55,974 bases of DNA, taken from assembly GCF_900115905.1 (NCBI RefSeq), contig NZ_FOYD01000016.1, forward strand, positions 1 to 55,974. The letters are read 5' to 3'. Positions 29,159 to 41,986 of the stretch are shown here, piece by piece; the stretch's first letter is position 1, and each line of letters begins with the position of its first letter. Under the pieces are notes generated by a model. It had not been told where the DNA came from and made no database searches. It was given only the letters and a program-made list of their open reading frames with translations. This DNA is from Halopseudomonas formosensis (GTDB taxonomy: Bacteria > Pseudomonadota > Gammaproteobacteria > Pseudomonadales > Pseudomonadaceae). Both the position numbers and the translations under genes were made by a program.

Positions 29159-30313
29159 TTACCGGCTCTGGCGCAGCCGTTCCACGGCGGTGCACAGCAC
29201 CTCGGCGGCATGCTGCACCTCCTCGGCGGTGGTGAAACGCCCGAGTGACAGGCGGATGGAGCTGTGCGCCAGTGCATCGGGCAGACCTATGCCCCGCAGC
29301 ACATAGGACGGCTCCACCGAGGCAGAGGTACAGGCCGACCCGGTGGACAGCGCCAGGTCGCGCAGGGCCAGCAGCAGCAGCTCGCCATCCACCCCGTCAA
29401 AGGCCAGGTTCAGGTTGTGCGGGACCCGATGTTCGGCCGACCCGTTCAGCGAGACACCCTCGAGACCACTGAGCCCGTCCAGCAGTTGCCAGTGCAGCCC
29501 GGCGATGCGCTGGGTCTCGGCCTTCATCTCTGCCCCGGCCAGGGCAAAGGCCTCGCCCATCCCCACCAGCTGATGGGTAGCCAGGGTTCCCGAGCGCATG
29601 CCCCGCTCGTGCCCGCCACCGTGAATCTGCGCCTCGATACGCACATCCGGAGCGCGCCGCACGTAGAGCGCGCCGACCCCCTTGGGTCCGTAGCTCTTGT
29701 GGGCGCTGAAGGACATGAGATCCACCGGCAGCTGCTTGAGATTGATCGGCAGCTTGCCGGTGGACTGGGCCGCATCCACGTGAAACAGGATGCCCCGCTC
29801 CCGCGCCACCGCGCCCAGGGCCGCGATATCGTTGATCACGCCGATCTCGTTGTTGACGTGCATGAGCGACACCAGGATGGTGTCCTCGCGCAGCGCTTCG
29901 GCCAGCTGCTGCGGGGTAATCCGCCCATCCGGTCCGGGCTTGAGCCAGGTGACTTCAAAACCCTCGCGCTCCAGCTGATGGCAGGGGTCTATCACCGCCT
30001 TGTGCTCGATCATGGAGGTGACGATATGTCGTCCGCGTTCGGCCCGGGCATGGGCTGCGCCCTTTATCGCCAGGTTGTCGGACTCGGTCGCGCCGGAGGT
30101 CCAGACGATCTCTCTGGGATCGGCCCCGACCAGATCGGCCACCTGACGGCGCGCCAGCTCGACCGCCTCCTCCGCCTGCCAGCCATACTGGTGTGAGCGG
30201 GACGCAGGATTGGCGAAGATGCCATCCATGGTCAGGCAGCCGCACATCTTCTGCGCCACCCGCGGATCAACCGGGGTGGTCGCGGCATAGTCCAGGTAGA
30301 CGGGCAGTTTCAT
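29159..30313 (-). CDS. iscS: Cysteine desulfurase IscS, short C-terminus
   Basis: The PLP enzyme takes sulfur from cysteine for Fe-S clusters and tRNA thiolation. Residue numbers match E. coli IscS exactly: His104, Lys206 ([11 protein letters not shown] lysine) and the sulfur-carrying Cys328 ([10 protein letters not shown]). The start [14 protein letters not shown] was chosen for spacing from GGAG; GTG and ATG lie one and two codons upstream. The protein has 384 residues and ends VERLRQSR, where E. coli IscS (404 aa) continues with about 20 residues ending EWAHH that help bind IscU. It starts only a few bases after cysE. No iscR precedes it and no iscU, iscA, hscB, hscA, fdx or iscX follows. 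It may serve mainly tRNA thiolation, or work with another scaffold encoded elsewhere. Confidence 0.93.
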   Translation of the reverse strand: MKLPVYLDYAATTPVDPRVAQKMCGCLTMDGIFANPASRSHQYGWQAEEAVELARRQVADLVGADPREIVWTSGATESDNLAIKGAAHARAERGRHIVTSMIEHKAVIDPCHQLEREGFEVTWLKPGPDGRITPQQLAEALREDTILVSLMHVNNEIGVINDIAALGAVARERGILFHVDAAQSTGKLPINLKQLPVDLMSFSAHKSYGPKGVGALYVRRAPDVRIEAQIHGGGHERGMRSGTLATHQLVGMGEAFALAGAEMKAETQRIAGLHWQLLDGLSGLEGVSLNGSAEHRVPHNLNLAFDGVDGELLLLALRDLALSTGSACTSASVEPSYVLRGIGLPDALAHSSIRLSLGRFTTAEEVQHAAEVLCTAVERLRQSR

Positions 30314-30322
30314 CATCACTCC

Positions 30323-31147
30323 TCAGGGCCGACCGGCCGCTTCGTCACCCTGCTCCGGCGCAGGCTGCTGCGGTTCCTCGATCAGCGCTTCAAATTGTTC
30401 ACTATCCAGTTTGGGCAGATCCCGGGCGCAATAGTCGCTGCCCAGGTCGTTCAGCGCCTTGCACATGCCCTCGATGCGGCTGTCGACCGCGTGCATGTGA
30501 TCCAGCATCTGACCGATGGCACGGGCCACCGGGTCCGGCATGTCCCGCGTCACGCCATAAGCGTCGAAGCCGATCTTCTCCGCCATGGCCTGGCGCTGAC
30601 TGTGGATCGGATCCTGCTCGTCGACTCCGCTCTCGTCGCGGACGATGATGCGCCCCGGGATACCTACCACGGTCGCCCCCGCCGGCACGGCCTTGGTCAC
30701 CACGGCGTTGGAGCCCACCTTGGCGCCCTTGCCTACGGTAAAGGGTCCGAGTACCTTGGCGCCGGCGCCGACCACCACTCCGTCCTCCAGGGTCGGATGG
30801 CGCTTGCCCTTGTTCCAGCTGGTACCACCCAGGGTAACCCCCTGATAGAGCGTGACGTCATCGCCGATTTCGGCCGTCTCGCCGATCACCACACCCATGC
30901 CATGGTCGATGAAGAAGCGGCGACCGACCCGGGCGCCGGGATGGATCTCGATTCCCGTCAGCCAGCGACCCAGGTTGGATACCATGCGCGCCAGCAGGCG
31001 CGCATCGCGCAGCCACAGCCAGTGGGCGATGCGGTGCAGCCACACCGCGTGCAGTCCGGGATAGCAGAGCAGCACTTCCCACCGGCTGCGCGCCGCAGGA
31101 TCCCGATGGAATACGCTGGCAATATCTTCCTTCACACCTTCGAACAT
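30323..31147 (-). CDS. cysE: Serine O-acetyltransferase
   Basis: The 274-aa enzyme acetylates serine to O-acetylserine, the first step of cysteine synthesis. A short helical N-terminal domain is followed by the left-handed beta-helix with hexapeptide repeats ([51 protein letters not shown]), with catalytic His in FIDHGMG. The start [13 protein letters not shown] was chosen over an ATG six codons upstream. It sits next to iscS, whose substrate is cysteine; in Pseudomonas iscR normally lies between them. Confidence 0.96.
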   Translation of the reverse strand: MFEGVKEDIASVFHRDPAARSRWEVLLCYPGLHAVWLHRIAHWLWLRDARLLARMVSNLGRWLTGIEIHPGARVGRRFFIDHGMGVVIGETAEIGDDVTLYQGVTLGGTSWNKGKRHPTLEDGVVVGAGAKVLGPFTVGKGAKVGSNAVVTKAVPAGATVVGIPGRIIVRDESGVDEQDPIHSQRQAMAEKIGFDAYGVTRDMPDPVARAIGQMLDHMHAVDSRIEGMCKALNDLGSDYCARDLPKLDSEQFEALIEEPQQPAPEQGDEAAGRP

Positions 31148-31148
31148 A

Positions 31149-31919
31149 TCAGCCTCTCCGCGCACCGGCCGCCTTGACGCCGATGGCCTTCTGGGTTTCT
31201 GTCAGTATGCCGCGCAGGATGTTCATCTCCACCTGATTGGGCTGGCCGCGCTCGTATAGCCGGCGCAGACGCGACATCAGCTTCTTCGGCTGCTGGGGAT
31301 CAAGGAAGCCGATCTCCACCATCACCTGCTGCAGATGCTGGTAGAACAGCTCCATCTGTTCGGCGGTTACCGGGGGTTCCTCCTCGGCCGCCGGCTTGGC
31401 AAAGGTGGTCGACAGCCCCTGGCGCCCGAGACTCTGCATGCGCAGCTCGTAGCTCAGCACCTGCACCGCCGCCGCCAGATTCAGCGAACTGAAGTCGGGG
31501 TCGGACGGGATATGCACATGGTAGCGGCAACGCTGCAGCTCCTCACTGGTAAGCCCGGAGTGCTCGCGGCCGAATACCAGCGCGACCGGGCCGCCGGCCG
31601 GCGACTCCAGCTGATCCAGCACCTTGTCCGCCGCCTCCCGCGGATCCACCACTGGCCAGGGGATGCGGCGATCCCGGGCACTGGTGCCCAGAACCAGCAG
31701 GCAATCGGCCAGCGCCTCCTCCAGCGTCGCGACCACCCGGGCATTGGCCAGAATGTCGTCGGCACCCGAGGCGCGGGAGCTGGCTTCAGCGTCAGGGAAG
31801 CGCTCGGGGTCGACCAGCACCAGCTGGCTCAACCCCATGTTTTTCATCGCCCTGGCAGCGCCACCAATGTTGCCGGGATGGCTGGTGTTCACCAGGACCA
31901 CGCGAATATCATCGAACAA
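31149..31919 (-). CDS. trmJ: tRNA 2'-O-methyltransferase TrmJ
   Basis: The 256-aa SPOUT methyltransferase methylates the ribose of position 32 in tRNAs. Family motifs are visible: [20 protein letters not shown] at the N-terminus, [16 protein letters not shown] and [22 protein letters not shown], the knot that binds SAM, with a C-terminal extension ([14 protein letters not shown]). The start codon is TTG at 31919 with GGAG eight bases upstream. It is divergent from suhB and one base upstream of cysE, so probably in one transcript with cysE and iscS. Confidence 0.95.
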   Translation of the reverse strand: MFDDIRVVLVNTSHPGNIGGAARAMKNMGLSQLVLVDPERFPDAEASSRASGADDILANARVVATLEEALADCLLVLGTSARDRRIPWPVVDPREAADKVLDQLESPAGGPVALVFGREHSGLTSEELQRCRYHVHIPSDPDFSSLNLAAAVQVLSYELRMQSLGRQGLSTTFAKPAAEEEPPVTAEQMELFYQHLQQVMVEIGFLDPQQPKKLMSRLRRLYERGQPNQVEMNILRGILTETQKAIGVKAAGARRG

Positions 31920-32025
31920 GGGACACTCCAGAGCTGCAGCGAGGCAAAGGGAAAGGCAGACATCTTACTAAAATCTGCCGATGACTGACTACGATGCATT
32001 TGTGCAACTGAGCCGGCAACTCTGC

Positions 32026-32031
32026 TATAAT
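32026..32031 (+). promoter_or_regulatory. suhB -10 element
   Basis: TATAAT at 32026-32031 lies 35 bases upstream of the suhB ATG. The -35 region (TGCAAC at 17 bases) is weak. The 147-base gap also has to hold the trmJ promoter. Confidence 0.5.
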
Positions 32032-32066
32032 TTCCGGCTTTTCGTACCCTACCAGAGATACCCCCT

Positions 32067-32882
32067 ATGCAGCCCATGTTGAACATCGCCCTGCGCGCCG
32101 CCCGCAGTGCCGGAGAATTGATCTATCGCTCCATGGAGAGGCTGGACATCCTGACCGTCAACGAGAAGGAAGCGAACGACTACGTCAGCGAAATCGACCG
32201 GGCTGCAGAACAGACCATCATCAATCATCTGCGCAAGACCTACCCGGATCACGGCTTTCACGCCGAAGAGTCCGGCTTCCAGCCCGGCCAGGGTGAAGGC
32301 GCGGATATCGTCTGGATCATCGACCCGCTGGATGGCACCACCAACTTCCTGCGCGGCGTACCGCACTTTGCCGTGAGCATCGCCTGCCGCATCAAGGGTC
32401 GCATCGAGCATGCGGTCATTCTCGATCCGGTACGCCAGGAAGAATTCACCGCCAGCCGCGGTCGGGGTGCAGCACTCAACGGCAAGCGCCTGCGGGTAAG
32501 CAACCGCAAGAGCCTGGACGGCGCCCTGCTGGGTACCGGCTTCCCGTTCAAGCAGGACCAGATCGATGACCTGGACAACTATCTGGGCATGTTCCGAAGC
32601 CTGGTCGGCCAGACCGCTGGCATCCGCCGTTGCGGCGCCGCCAGCCTGGATCTGGCCTACGTCGCCGCCGGGCGCTATGACGCCTTCTGGGAATTCGGTC
32701 TGGCCGAATGGGACATGGCCGCCGGTGGCCTGCTCATTCAGGAAGCGGGCGGCCTGATCAGCGACTTCACCGGTGGCCACCAGTTCCTGGAAAAGGGCCA
32801 GGTCGTTGCCGGCAATCCGAAGTGCTTCAAGGCCGTGCTGACCGCCATCCAGCCGCACCTGACACCGGCGATGAAGCGCTGA
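32067..32882 (+). CDS. suhB: Inositol monophosphatase family protein SuhB
   Basis: The 271-aa Mg2+-dependent phosphatase fold shows the metal and phosphate motifs HAEESG, WIIDPLDGTTNF and the later GLAEWDMAAGGLLIQEAGG. SuhB hydrolyses inositol-1-phosphate in vitro; its main known role in gammaproteobacteria is in rRNA antitermination with Nus factors. Length is normal. A heptamer repeat and a shared terminator separate it from convergent secF. Confidence 0.96.
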   Translation: MQPMLNIALRAARSAGELIYRSMERLDILTVNEKEANDYVSEIDRAAEQTIINHLRKTYPDHGFHAEESGFQPGQGEGADIVWIIDPLDGTTNFLRGVPHFAVSIACRIKGRIEHAVILDPVRQEEFTASRGRGAALNGKRLRVSNRKSLDGALLGTGFPFKQDQIDDLDNYLGMFRSLVGQTAGIRRCGAASLDLAYVAAGRYDAFWEFGLAEWDMAAGGLLIQEAGGLISDFTGGHQFLEKGQVVAGNPKCFKAVLTAIQPHLTPAMKR

Positions 32883-32904
32883 GGCAGAGGCGGAGGCAAG
32901 CTTC

Positions 32905-32967
32905 AAGCGGTAAGCGGTAAGCGGTAAGCCACAAGCCACAAGCCACAAGCCACAAGCCACAAGCCAC
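32905..32967. repeat. Heptamer tandem repeat after suhB
   Basis: Three copies of AAGCGGT (32905-32925) are followed by six copies of AAGCCAC (32926-32967), nine 7-base units without a break. The preceding GCAAGCTTC and the following AAGTGTG look like degenerate units. Such heptads occur in Pseudomonas intergenic regions and vary in number between strains. Confidence 0.95.
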
Positions 32968-32983
32968 AAGTGTGACAAGCAAG

Positions 32984-33019
32984 AAAAACCCCGGTACAGC
33001 ATTGCTGTCCGGGGTTTTT
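32984..33019. terminator. Bidirectional terminator between suhB and secF
   Basis: AAAAACCCCGG and CCGGGGTTTTT pair perfectly over 11 bp, extended by ACAG/CTGT, with T-runs on both strands. It can end transcripts from suhB on the plus strand and secF on the minus strand. Confidence 0.95.
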
Positions 33020-33048
33020 GCTTACTGCCTCAGCTCGACGTGCTGCCC

Positions 33049-33960
33049 TCAGGGGCGGTCGTCGACCTCTTCCAGCTGTTTGGGAATCAGATCCTCGCGG
33101 GTCAGATTCTGGGTCATCAGCAGACCGTTCGCCACGTAGATGGACGAGTAGGTGCCGATGATCACACCGACGATCAGCGTCAGGGCAAAACCGTACAGTG
33201 ACTCGCCGCCGACCAGTAGCAGTGACATCAGCACCACGATAGTGGACACCGAGGTTGCCAGGGTACGGGCCAGGGTCTGGGTGGTGGAGACGTTGATCAC
33301 TTCGGCCAGATCGGAGTTGCGCATCAGTCGCATGTTCTCCCGCACCCGGTCGAATACCACGATAGTGTCGTTCAGCGAGTAGCCCACCCCGGCCAGCAGT
33401 GCCGCAAGCACCGTCAGGTCGAAGGGAATGTTGAAGAACGACAGGATACCCAGGGTGAAGATGGCGTCGTGCAGCAGCGCCACCACCGCAGCGGTGGAGA
33501 ACTTGAGCTGGAAGCGCATGGCCACGTACAGCAGGATGCCGCCAAGGGCCAGCAGCAGACCGATACCGCCCTGGTCACGCAGCTCCTCACCGACCTGCGG
33601 GCCGATGAACTCCACCCGCTTGACGGTAACTTCCTGGTCCGCGTTGTCGGCACGGATCAGCTGGGCAATCCGGCTGCCCACGTTGGGGTCATCACTGGCC
33701 AGACGGATCATGACGTCCGATGTGGAACCGAAGTTCTGCACTATGGCATCGCCAAGTCCGGCCGCCTGCAGCGTCTGGCGCACAGCCGCCAGATCTACCG
33801 GCTCGCTGTAGCTCAGCTCGACCTGAGCCCCCCCGGTGAAGTCCAGACTGAAGTTCAGCCCCTTGACGACCAGGCTGGCGATGGAGGCCAGACAGAATAC
33901 CAGTGCGATGACGTAGAACGGCTTGCGCCAGCGCATGAAGTTGATGGTTTTATTAAGCAT
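33049..33960 (-). CDS. secF: Protein translocase subunit SecF
   Basis: The 303-aa inner-membrane protein works with SecD to pull exported proteins out of SecYEG using the proton gradient. It shows the N-terminal helix, the periplasmic FSLDFTGGAQVEL motif, and five C-terminal helices with LAALLAGVGYSLNDTIVVFDRVREN, an RND-family hallmark. It starts 12 bases after secD. Confidence 0.98.
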   Translation of the reverse strand: MLNKTINFMRWRKPFYVIALVFCLASIASLVVKGLNFSLDFTGGAQVELSYSEPVDLAAVRQTLQAAGLGDAIVQNFGSTSDVMIRLASDDPNVGSRIAQLIRADNADQEVTVKRVEFIGPQVGEELRDQGGIGLLLALGGILLYVAMRFQLKFSTAAVVALLHDAIFTLGILSFFNIPFDLTVLAALLAGVGYSLNDTIVVFDRVRENMRLMRNSDLAEVINVSTTQTLARTLATSVSTIVVLMSLLLVGGESLYGFALTLIVGVIIGTYSSIYVANGLLMTQNLTREDLIPKQLEEVDDRP

Positions 33961-33972
33961 CTGTTCGGCTCC

Positions 33973-35853
33973 TCACAGCCAGATTCTGCTGAGTGTTCTG
34001 CCGGTACGCCCGCCGAGGATCAGGTTGATCATGGCGCGGGTTACCAGGATGGCACTGAACAGCGAGGTGACAATACCCAGCGACAGCGTGACGGCGAAGC
34101 CCTTGATCGGGCCGGAGGCCATGGCGAACAGGATGGCGCCGACCAGCAGCGTGGTCAGGTTACTGTCGAGAATGGCGGTAAAGGCCTTGTCGAAGCCCTC
34201 GTGAATGGCCCGCTGCGCCGAGGCGCCGTTCTTCAACTCCTCGCGTATTCGCGCGAAGATCAGCACGTTGGCGTCAATGGCCATACCCAGAGTCAATACG
34301 ATACCGGCGATGCCAGGCAGGGTCAGGGTGGCGCCCAGCAGCGACATCAGCGCCAGCAGCAGTACCAGGTTGAAGCTCAGGGCGATACTGGCCAGCACAC
34401 CGAAGCCGCGGTAGACCACCACCATGAACAGCATGGCGAGGACGAAACCGAGCTGGGTCGCCGCGATACCGTTGGCGATGTTCTCAGCCCCCAGGCTCGG
34501 CCCGATGGTGCGTTCCTCGGCAAAGTGCATGGGCGCCGCCAGACCACCGGCGCGCAGCAGCAGCGCCAGCTCGGAGGCTTCGGCAGGCGAACCCAGACCG
34601 GTGATGCGGAACTGGTTGCCCAGGGTGCTCTGGATGGTGGCCAGGCTGATGATGGACTTCTCCTCAACGAAGCTGGGCACCGTCACTTCCTGCATCACCC
34701 CATCCACTTCCTGCATCACGGTACGGGGTACTTCGCGCTGCTCGATGAAGAGTACCGCCATGCCCCGGCCGACGTTGTTGCGGGTGGCGCGGGACATCAG
34801 CTCGCCGCCATGGCCGTCCAGGCGGATATTGACCTGGGGCTGACCGTTCTCGTCGAAGTTGGACTGGGCGTCGGTGACCTGGTCACCGGTGAGGATAATG
34901 CTGCGCTCGACATCCGCCGGCGGGCGACCCATGCCATCCCGGAACTCGAAGGTCTCCACGGTGGCACGAGGCGCATTGGGCTCGGCGGCCAGACGGAACT
35001 CGAGGTTGGCGGTCTTGCCCAGGATCCGCTTGGCTTCGGCAGTATCCTGCACGCCCGGCAGCTCGACGATGATGCGGTTGGCACCCTGGCGCTGAACCAG
35101 CGGTTCGGCCACACCCAGTTCGTTCACCCGGTTGCGCACCGTGGTCAGGTTCTGACTCACCGCGTAGTTGCGAATCTCGCTCTGCTTGGCGTCGGTCAGC
35201 GCCAGACGCAGTACATCCATGTTGTCACGACGGGTAGTGGTGATCTGGAATTCGTTGTACTTGCTGTTGATCAGGCGCTGGGCGGCACTGAGCTGGTCAC
35301 TTTCGGTGAAGCCGAACTGCAGGACATTGCCCTGCTTGGGCAGACTGCGATAGCGCACGCGCTCGGTTCTGAACAGGCTGCGCAGCTCGCTGTCGTAGAC
35401 ATTCATGCGCGCCTCGATGGCCTTCTCCATGTCCACTTCCAGCAGGAAGTGCACACCGCCGGCCAGGTCCAGGCCCAGCTTCATGGGACCGGCGCCGATG
35501 TTGAGCAGCCATTGCGGCGTGGTGGGAGCCAGATTCTGGGCTACCACGAACTCGTTGCCCAGGGTACGGCGCACTATGTCCTGGGCCGGCAGCTGATCAT
35601 CCCGCTCGACCAGGCGCACCAGTCCCGAGCCGGCGTTGTCGCTCAGCTCGATGCCCTTGGTCTGGATTCCGGCCTCGTTCAGGGCACGCTCGATGCGTTC
35701 GAGATCGCTCTGTTCGATGGTCTGGGTTGAGCTGATGCCGGAAATCTGGATAGCCGGATCGTCGGGGTAGAGGTTGGGGGTGGCATATACAAGGCCGAGC
35801 AGCAGCACGACCACGATAAGCAGGTATTTCCACAGCGGATAACGGTTGAGCAT
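33973..35853 (-). CDS. secD: Protein translocase subunit SecD
   Basis: The 626-aa partner of SecF has one N-terminal helix, a large periplasmic head (P1, about 40-430, with LGLDLAGGVHFLLEVD), and five C-terminal helices with GMAIDANVLIFARIREELKNGAS. It uses proton flow to complete protein export. It lies 56 bases downstream of yajC in the conserved tgt-yajC-secD-secF order. Confidence 0.98.
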   Translation of the reverse strand: MLNRYPLWKYLLIVVVLLLGLVYATPNLYPDDPAIQISGISSTQTIEQSDLERIERALNEAGIQTKGIELSDNAGSGLVRLVERDDQLPAQDIVRRTLGNEFVVAQNLAPTTPQWLLNIGAGPMKLGLDLAGGVHFLLEVDMEKAIEARMNVYDSELRSLFRTERVRYRSLPKQGNVLQFGFTESDQLSAAQRLINSKYNEFQITTTRRDNMDVLRLALTDAKQSEIRNYAVSQNLTTVRNRVNELGVAEPLVQRQGANRIIVELPGVQDTAEAKRILGKTANLEFRLAAEPNAPRATVETFEFRDGMGRPPADVERSIILTGDQVTDAQSNFDENGQPQVNIRLDGHGGELMSRATRNNVGRGMAVLFIEQREVPRTVMQEVDGVMQEVTVPSFVEEKSIISLATIQSTLGNQFRITGLGSPAEASELALLLRAGGLAAPMHFAEERTIGPSLGAENIANGIAATQLGFVLAMLFMVVVYRGFGVLASIALSFNLVLLLALMSLLGATLTLPGIAGIVLTLGMAIDANVLIFARIREELKNGASAQRAIHEGFDKAFTAILDSNLTTLLVGAILFAMASGPIKGFAVTLSLGIVTSLFSAILVTRAMINLILGGRTGRTLSRIWL

Positions 35854-35909
35854 GTCAGGGCCCGATACGAACCGGGCGCATCATGCGCCCGGATAAACTG
35901 TCTAAGAAA

Positions 35910-36251
35910 TCAGATGGCTTTCAGGGTGCCCTTTGGCAGTGCCGCAACCACGGCTCCCTTCTGGAACTTCAGCTCCTGACCTTCGCTCACTTCCAGAACG
36001 ATGAACTCGTCAGTGACCTTCTTCACCTTGCCGAGGATACCGCCGTTGGTGACCACTTCGTCGCCGGTGCTCAGGCTGCTGATCAGATTCTTGTGTTCCT
36101 TGGCACGCTTGGCCTGGGGACGCCAGATCATCAGATAGAAGATGACCACGAAGCCGACCAGGAAGATCAGGCTCATGGCATCAAAGCCTGCCGGCGGTGC
36201 ACCCGCACCTTCTGCTGTCTGGGCCATGGCGCTGGAGATGAAGAAACTCAT
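35910..36251 (-). CDS. yajC: Sec translocon accessory protein YajC
   Basis: The 113-aa membrane protein begins MSFFISSAMAQ; a longer upstream frame is not family-like. It has one helix (about 25-45, SLIFLVGFVVIFYLMIWRPQAKR) and a cytosolic domain with GDEVVTNGGILGKVKKV. It joins SecDF in the holo-translocon. Confidence 0.96.
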   Translation of the reverse strand: MSFFISSAMAQTAEGAGAPPAGFDAMSLIFLVGFVVIFYLMIWRPQAKRAKEHKNLISSLSTGDEVVTNGGILGKVKKVTDEFIVLEVSEGQELKFQKGAVVAALPKGTLKAI

Positions 36252-36307
36252 GTAACACTCCTGTTTTATGTAATCGCAAGAAGATAATGGGGCTTCCTGA
36301 CCGCTGT

Positions 36308-38481
<2,174 letters not shown>

Positions 38482-38553
38482 GAAAGGCATACCGGCATTG
38501 CAGAAAAGGGCGCTAATGGTAGCGGAAAACCGCCTTCCCGGCCATGGAAACCA

Positions 38554-38583
38554 TTGACCGGCGCGGCAAAGCCTCCGTATACT
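38554..38583 (+). promoter_or_regulatory. tRNA-Leu promoter
   Basis: TTGACC (38554-38559), an 18-base spacer and TATACT (38578-38583) are followed by the GC-rich CCGCGCGGC. A GC-rich discriminator is typical of stable-RNA promoters under stringent control. Confidence 0.75.
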
Positions 38584-38601
38584 CCGCGCGGCTTGTCCGA
38601 C

Positions 38602-38688
38602 GCCTCGGTGGCGGAATTGGTAGACGCGGCGGATTCAAAATCCGCTTCTGGTGACAGAGTGGGAGTTCGATTCTCCCCCGGGGCACCA
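38602..38688 (+). tRNA. tRNA-Leu (anticodon CAA)
   Basis: The acceptor stem GCCTCGG pairs with CCGGGGC (38678-38684), followed by A and an encoded CCA. The anticodon stem GCGGA/TCCGC encloses TTCAAAA, giving anticodon CAA for UUG codons. The T arm GGGAG-TTCGATT-CTCCC is at 38661-38677. A long variable arm (CTTCTGGTGACAGAGT region) is as expected for tRNA-Leu. Confidence 0.96.
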
Positions 38689-38740
38689 TTTCCCAGGGCA
38701 CTTCCCAGGGAATGGCCCTCAACAGCTCAGACAAGCATGA

Positions 38741-38766
38741 AAAACCGGCCCGGAGCCGGTTTTTTT
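38741..38766 (+). terminator. Terminator after tRNA-Leu
   Basis: ACCGGC and GCCGGT, flanked by AAA and TTT, form a stem around CCGGA with a run of seven T, about 55 bases after the tRNA. Confidence 0.92.
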
Positions 38767-38817
38767 GTGGGCGATTACTGCCCTCCCCTGCCCTGAAGGC
38801 AGAGGAGGAAACAGGCC

Positions 38818-40654
<1,837 letters not shown>

Positions 40655-40709
40655 CCGGTTCAAGCGTACTGCTGTTCCGGCCCGGCCACCGGAACAGCAG
40701 TCGAACAGA

Positions 40710-41822
40710 TCAGTTCAGCGCCTTCAGAGCCTCGCGGCTGAAGGGCAGGATCTCGTCAATCCGGCCTTCACGCAGCTTGGTTGCCCACTCCGGATCGGAG
40801 ATCAGCACCCGGCCCACCGCGACCAGATCGAACTCCTGATTGTCCAGACGCTGCAGCAGATCGTCGATGTTGGCGTCGGTCTTGGCGACCTTGTCGGTCT
40901 TGACCATGTACTCGAGGAACTCGCTGTCCAGGCCCACGCTGCCCACGGTGATGCAGGGCTTGCCGGTAATCTTGCGGGTCCAGCCGGCCAGGTTCAGGGA
41001 AGACCCTTCGAACTCCGGCTCCCAGTAGCGGCGCTGGGAGCAGTGGAAGATGTCCACACCCGCTTCAGCCAGCGGCTTGAGGAACTGTTCCAGCAGCTCC
41101 GGCGTGGGCGCCAGACGTGCGGTGTAGTCCTGCTGCTTCCACTGGGAGAAACGGAAAATGATCGGGAAATCGGGGCCAACCGCTTCACGCACCGCGCGGA
41201 TGATCTCCACCGCGAAGCGACCACGGTTTTCCATGCTGCCGCCGTACTCGTCGTCACGCTGGTTGGTACCTTCCCAGAAGAACTGGTCGATCAGGTAGCC
41301 ATGGGCACCGTGCAGCTCGACCGCATCGCAACCGATTGCCTTGGCATCCTTCGCCGCCTGGGCAAAGGCCCGGACCACATCCTGAATATCCTCATGGGTC
41401 ATGCCATGAACGATCAGCTTGTCGTCCTTGTATTTGGCCATGGGACCGAAGCCCGGCACGCTCGGGTCGGGCTCGGTGCCCAGACGACGCACGTTGCCGA
41501 CGTGCCACAGCTGCGGGGCAAACTTGCCGCCGGCCGCGTGCACGGCATCTACCACCTTCTTCCAGCCAGCCAGTGCTTCTTCACCGTGGAACTGCGGCAC
41601 GTTCGGATAGCCGTTGGCGGCGCAGTGCGGCACAGTGGTGCCTTCGCTGATGATCAGGCCGACACCGGCAGCGGCGCGACGGCGGTAGTATTCCACCACC
41701 TGATCAGTGGGCACACCCTTGGGCGAGAAGTTGCGCGTCATGGGCGCCATCACCAGGCGCGTGGGCAGCTTCAGGGAGCCCAGCTCCACTGGCTTGAACA
41801 ACAGACTGGCTTGTGCGGACAT
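40710..41822 (-). CDS. Old-yellow-enzyme family NADH:flavin oxidoreductase
   Basis: The 370-aa FMN TIM-barrel protein belongs to the old yellow enzyme family, which reduces activated C=C bonds or nitro compounds with NAD(P)H. APMTRNFSPKGVPTDQVVEYY, the His-Gly-Ala-His motif ELHGAHGYLIDQFFWEGTNQRDDEYGG and VAVGRVLISDPEWATKLREGR are diagnostic. The physiological substrate is unknown. CAGGAG lies before the ATG. A perfect palindrome upstream (41863-41879) suggests control by a TetR-like repressor such as NemR, but no regulator gene lies beside it. Confidence 0.93.
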   Translation of the reverse strand: MSAQASLLFKPVELGSLKLPTRLVMAPMTRNFSPKGVPTDQVVEYYRRRAAAGVGLIISEGTTVPHCAANGYPNVPQFHGEEALAGWKKVVDAVHAAGGKFAPQLWHVGNVRRLGTEPDPSVPGFGPMAKYKDDKLIVHGMTHEDIQDVVRAFAQAAKDAKAIGCDAVELHGAHGYLIDQFFWEGTNQRDDEYGGSMENRGRFAVEIIRAVREAVGPDFPIIFRFSQWKQQDYTARLAPTPELLEQFLKPLAEAGVDIFHCSQRRYWEPEFEGSSLNLAGWTRKITGKPCITVGSVGLDSEFLEYMVKTDKVAKTDANIDDLLQRLDNQEFDLVAVGRVLISDPEWATKLREGRIDEILPFSREALKALN

Positions 41823-41862
41823 CGGGCAAACACTCCTGCAAATTGGACTGGAGGGCCACTAT

Positions 41863-41879
41863 AAGGTCAGTTCGACCTT
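41863..41879 (-). promoter_or_regulatory. Operator-like palindrome of the old yellow enzyme gene
   Basis: AAGGTC AGTTC GACCTT is a perfect 6-bp inverted repeat. On the minus strand it lies just upstream of a -10-like TTATAG, between likely -35 and -10 elements, 41 bases before the ATG. A repressor bound here would block the promoter. Confidence 0.5.
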
Positions 41880-41956
41880 TTTAAACTTGAATTGATGTCA
41901 ATGATGGCGGGACAGAAATACCTGTCATCCGGATGCGGCGGGGGAACTGCGGGGAA

Positions 41957-41976
41957 AGCCGGCCCGCAGGCCGGCT
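41957..41976 (-). terminator. Hairpin after slyD
   Basis: AGCCGGCC and GGCCGGCT form a perfect 8-bp stem with a 4-base loop, 11 bases after the slyD stop, followed by TTTCCCC on the minus strand. It is probably a weak terminator. Confidence 0.6.
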
Positions 41977-41986
41977 CCGGGCACTA

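Noticed and set aside
32897..33002. Coding sequence continuing through the heptamer repeat
   Set aside because: The frame translates the heptads into a Leu/Val/Ala/Cys repeat and lies opposite suhB; there is no start signal or family match.
38656..38664. GAGTGGGAG in tRNA-Leu as a second copy of the guaA end (possible att site)
   Set aside because: The nine bases are part of the normal tRNA variable and T arms, and the match to the guaA end does not extend.
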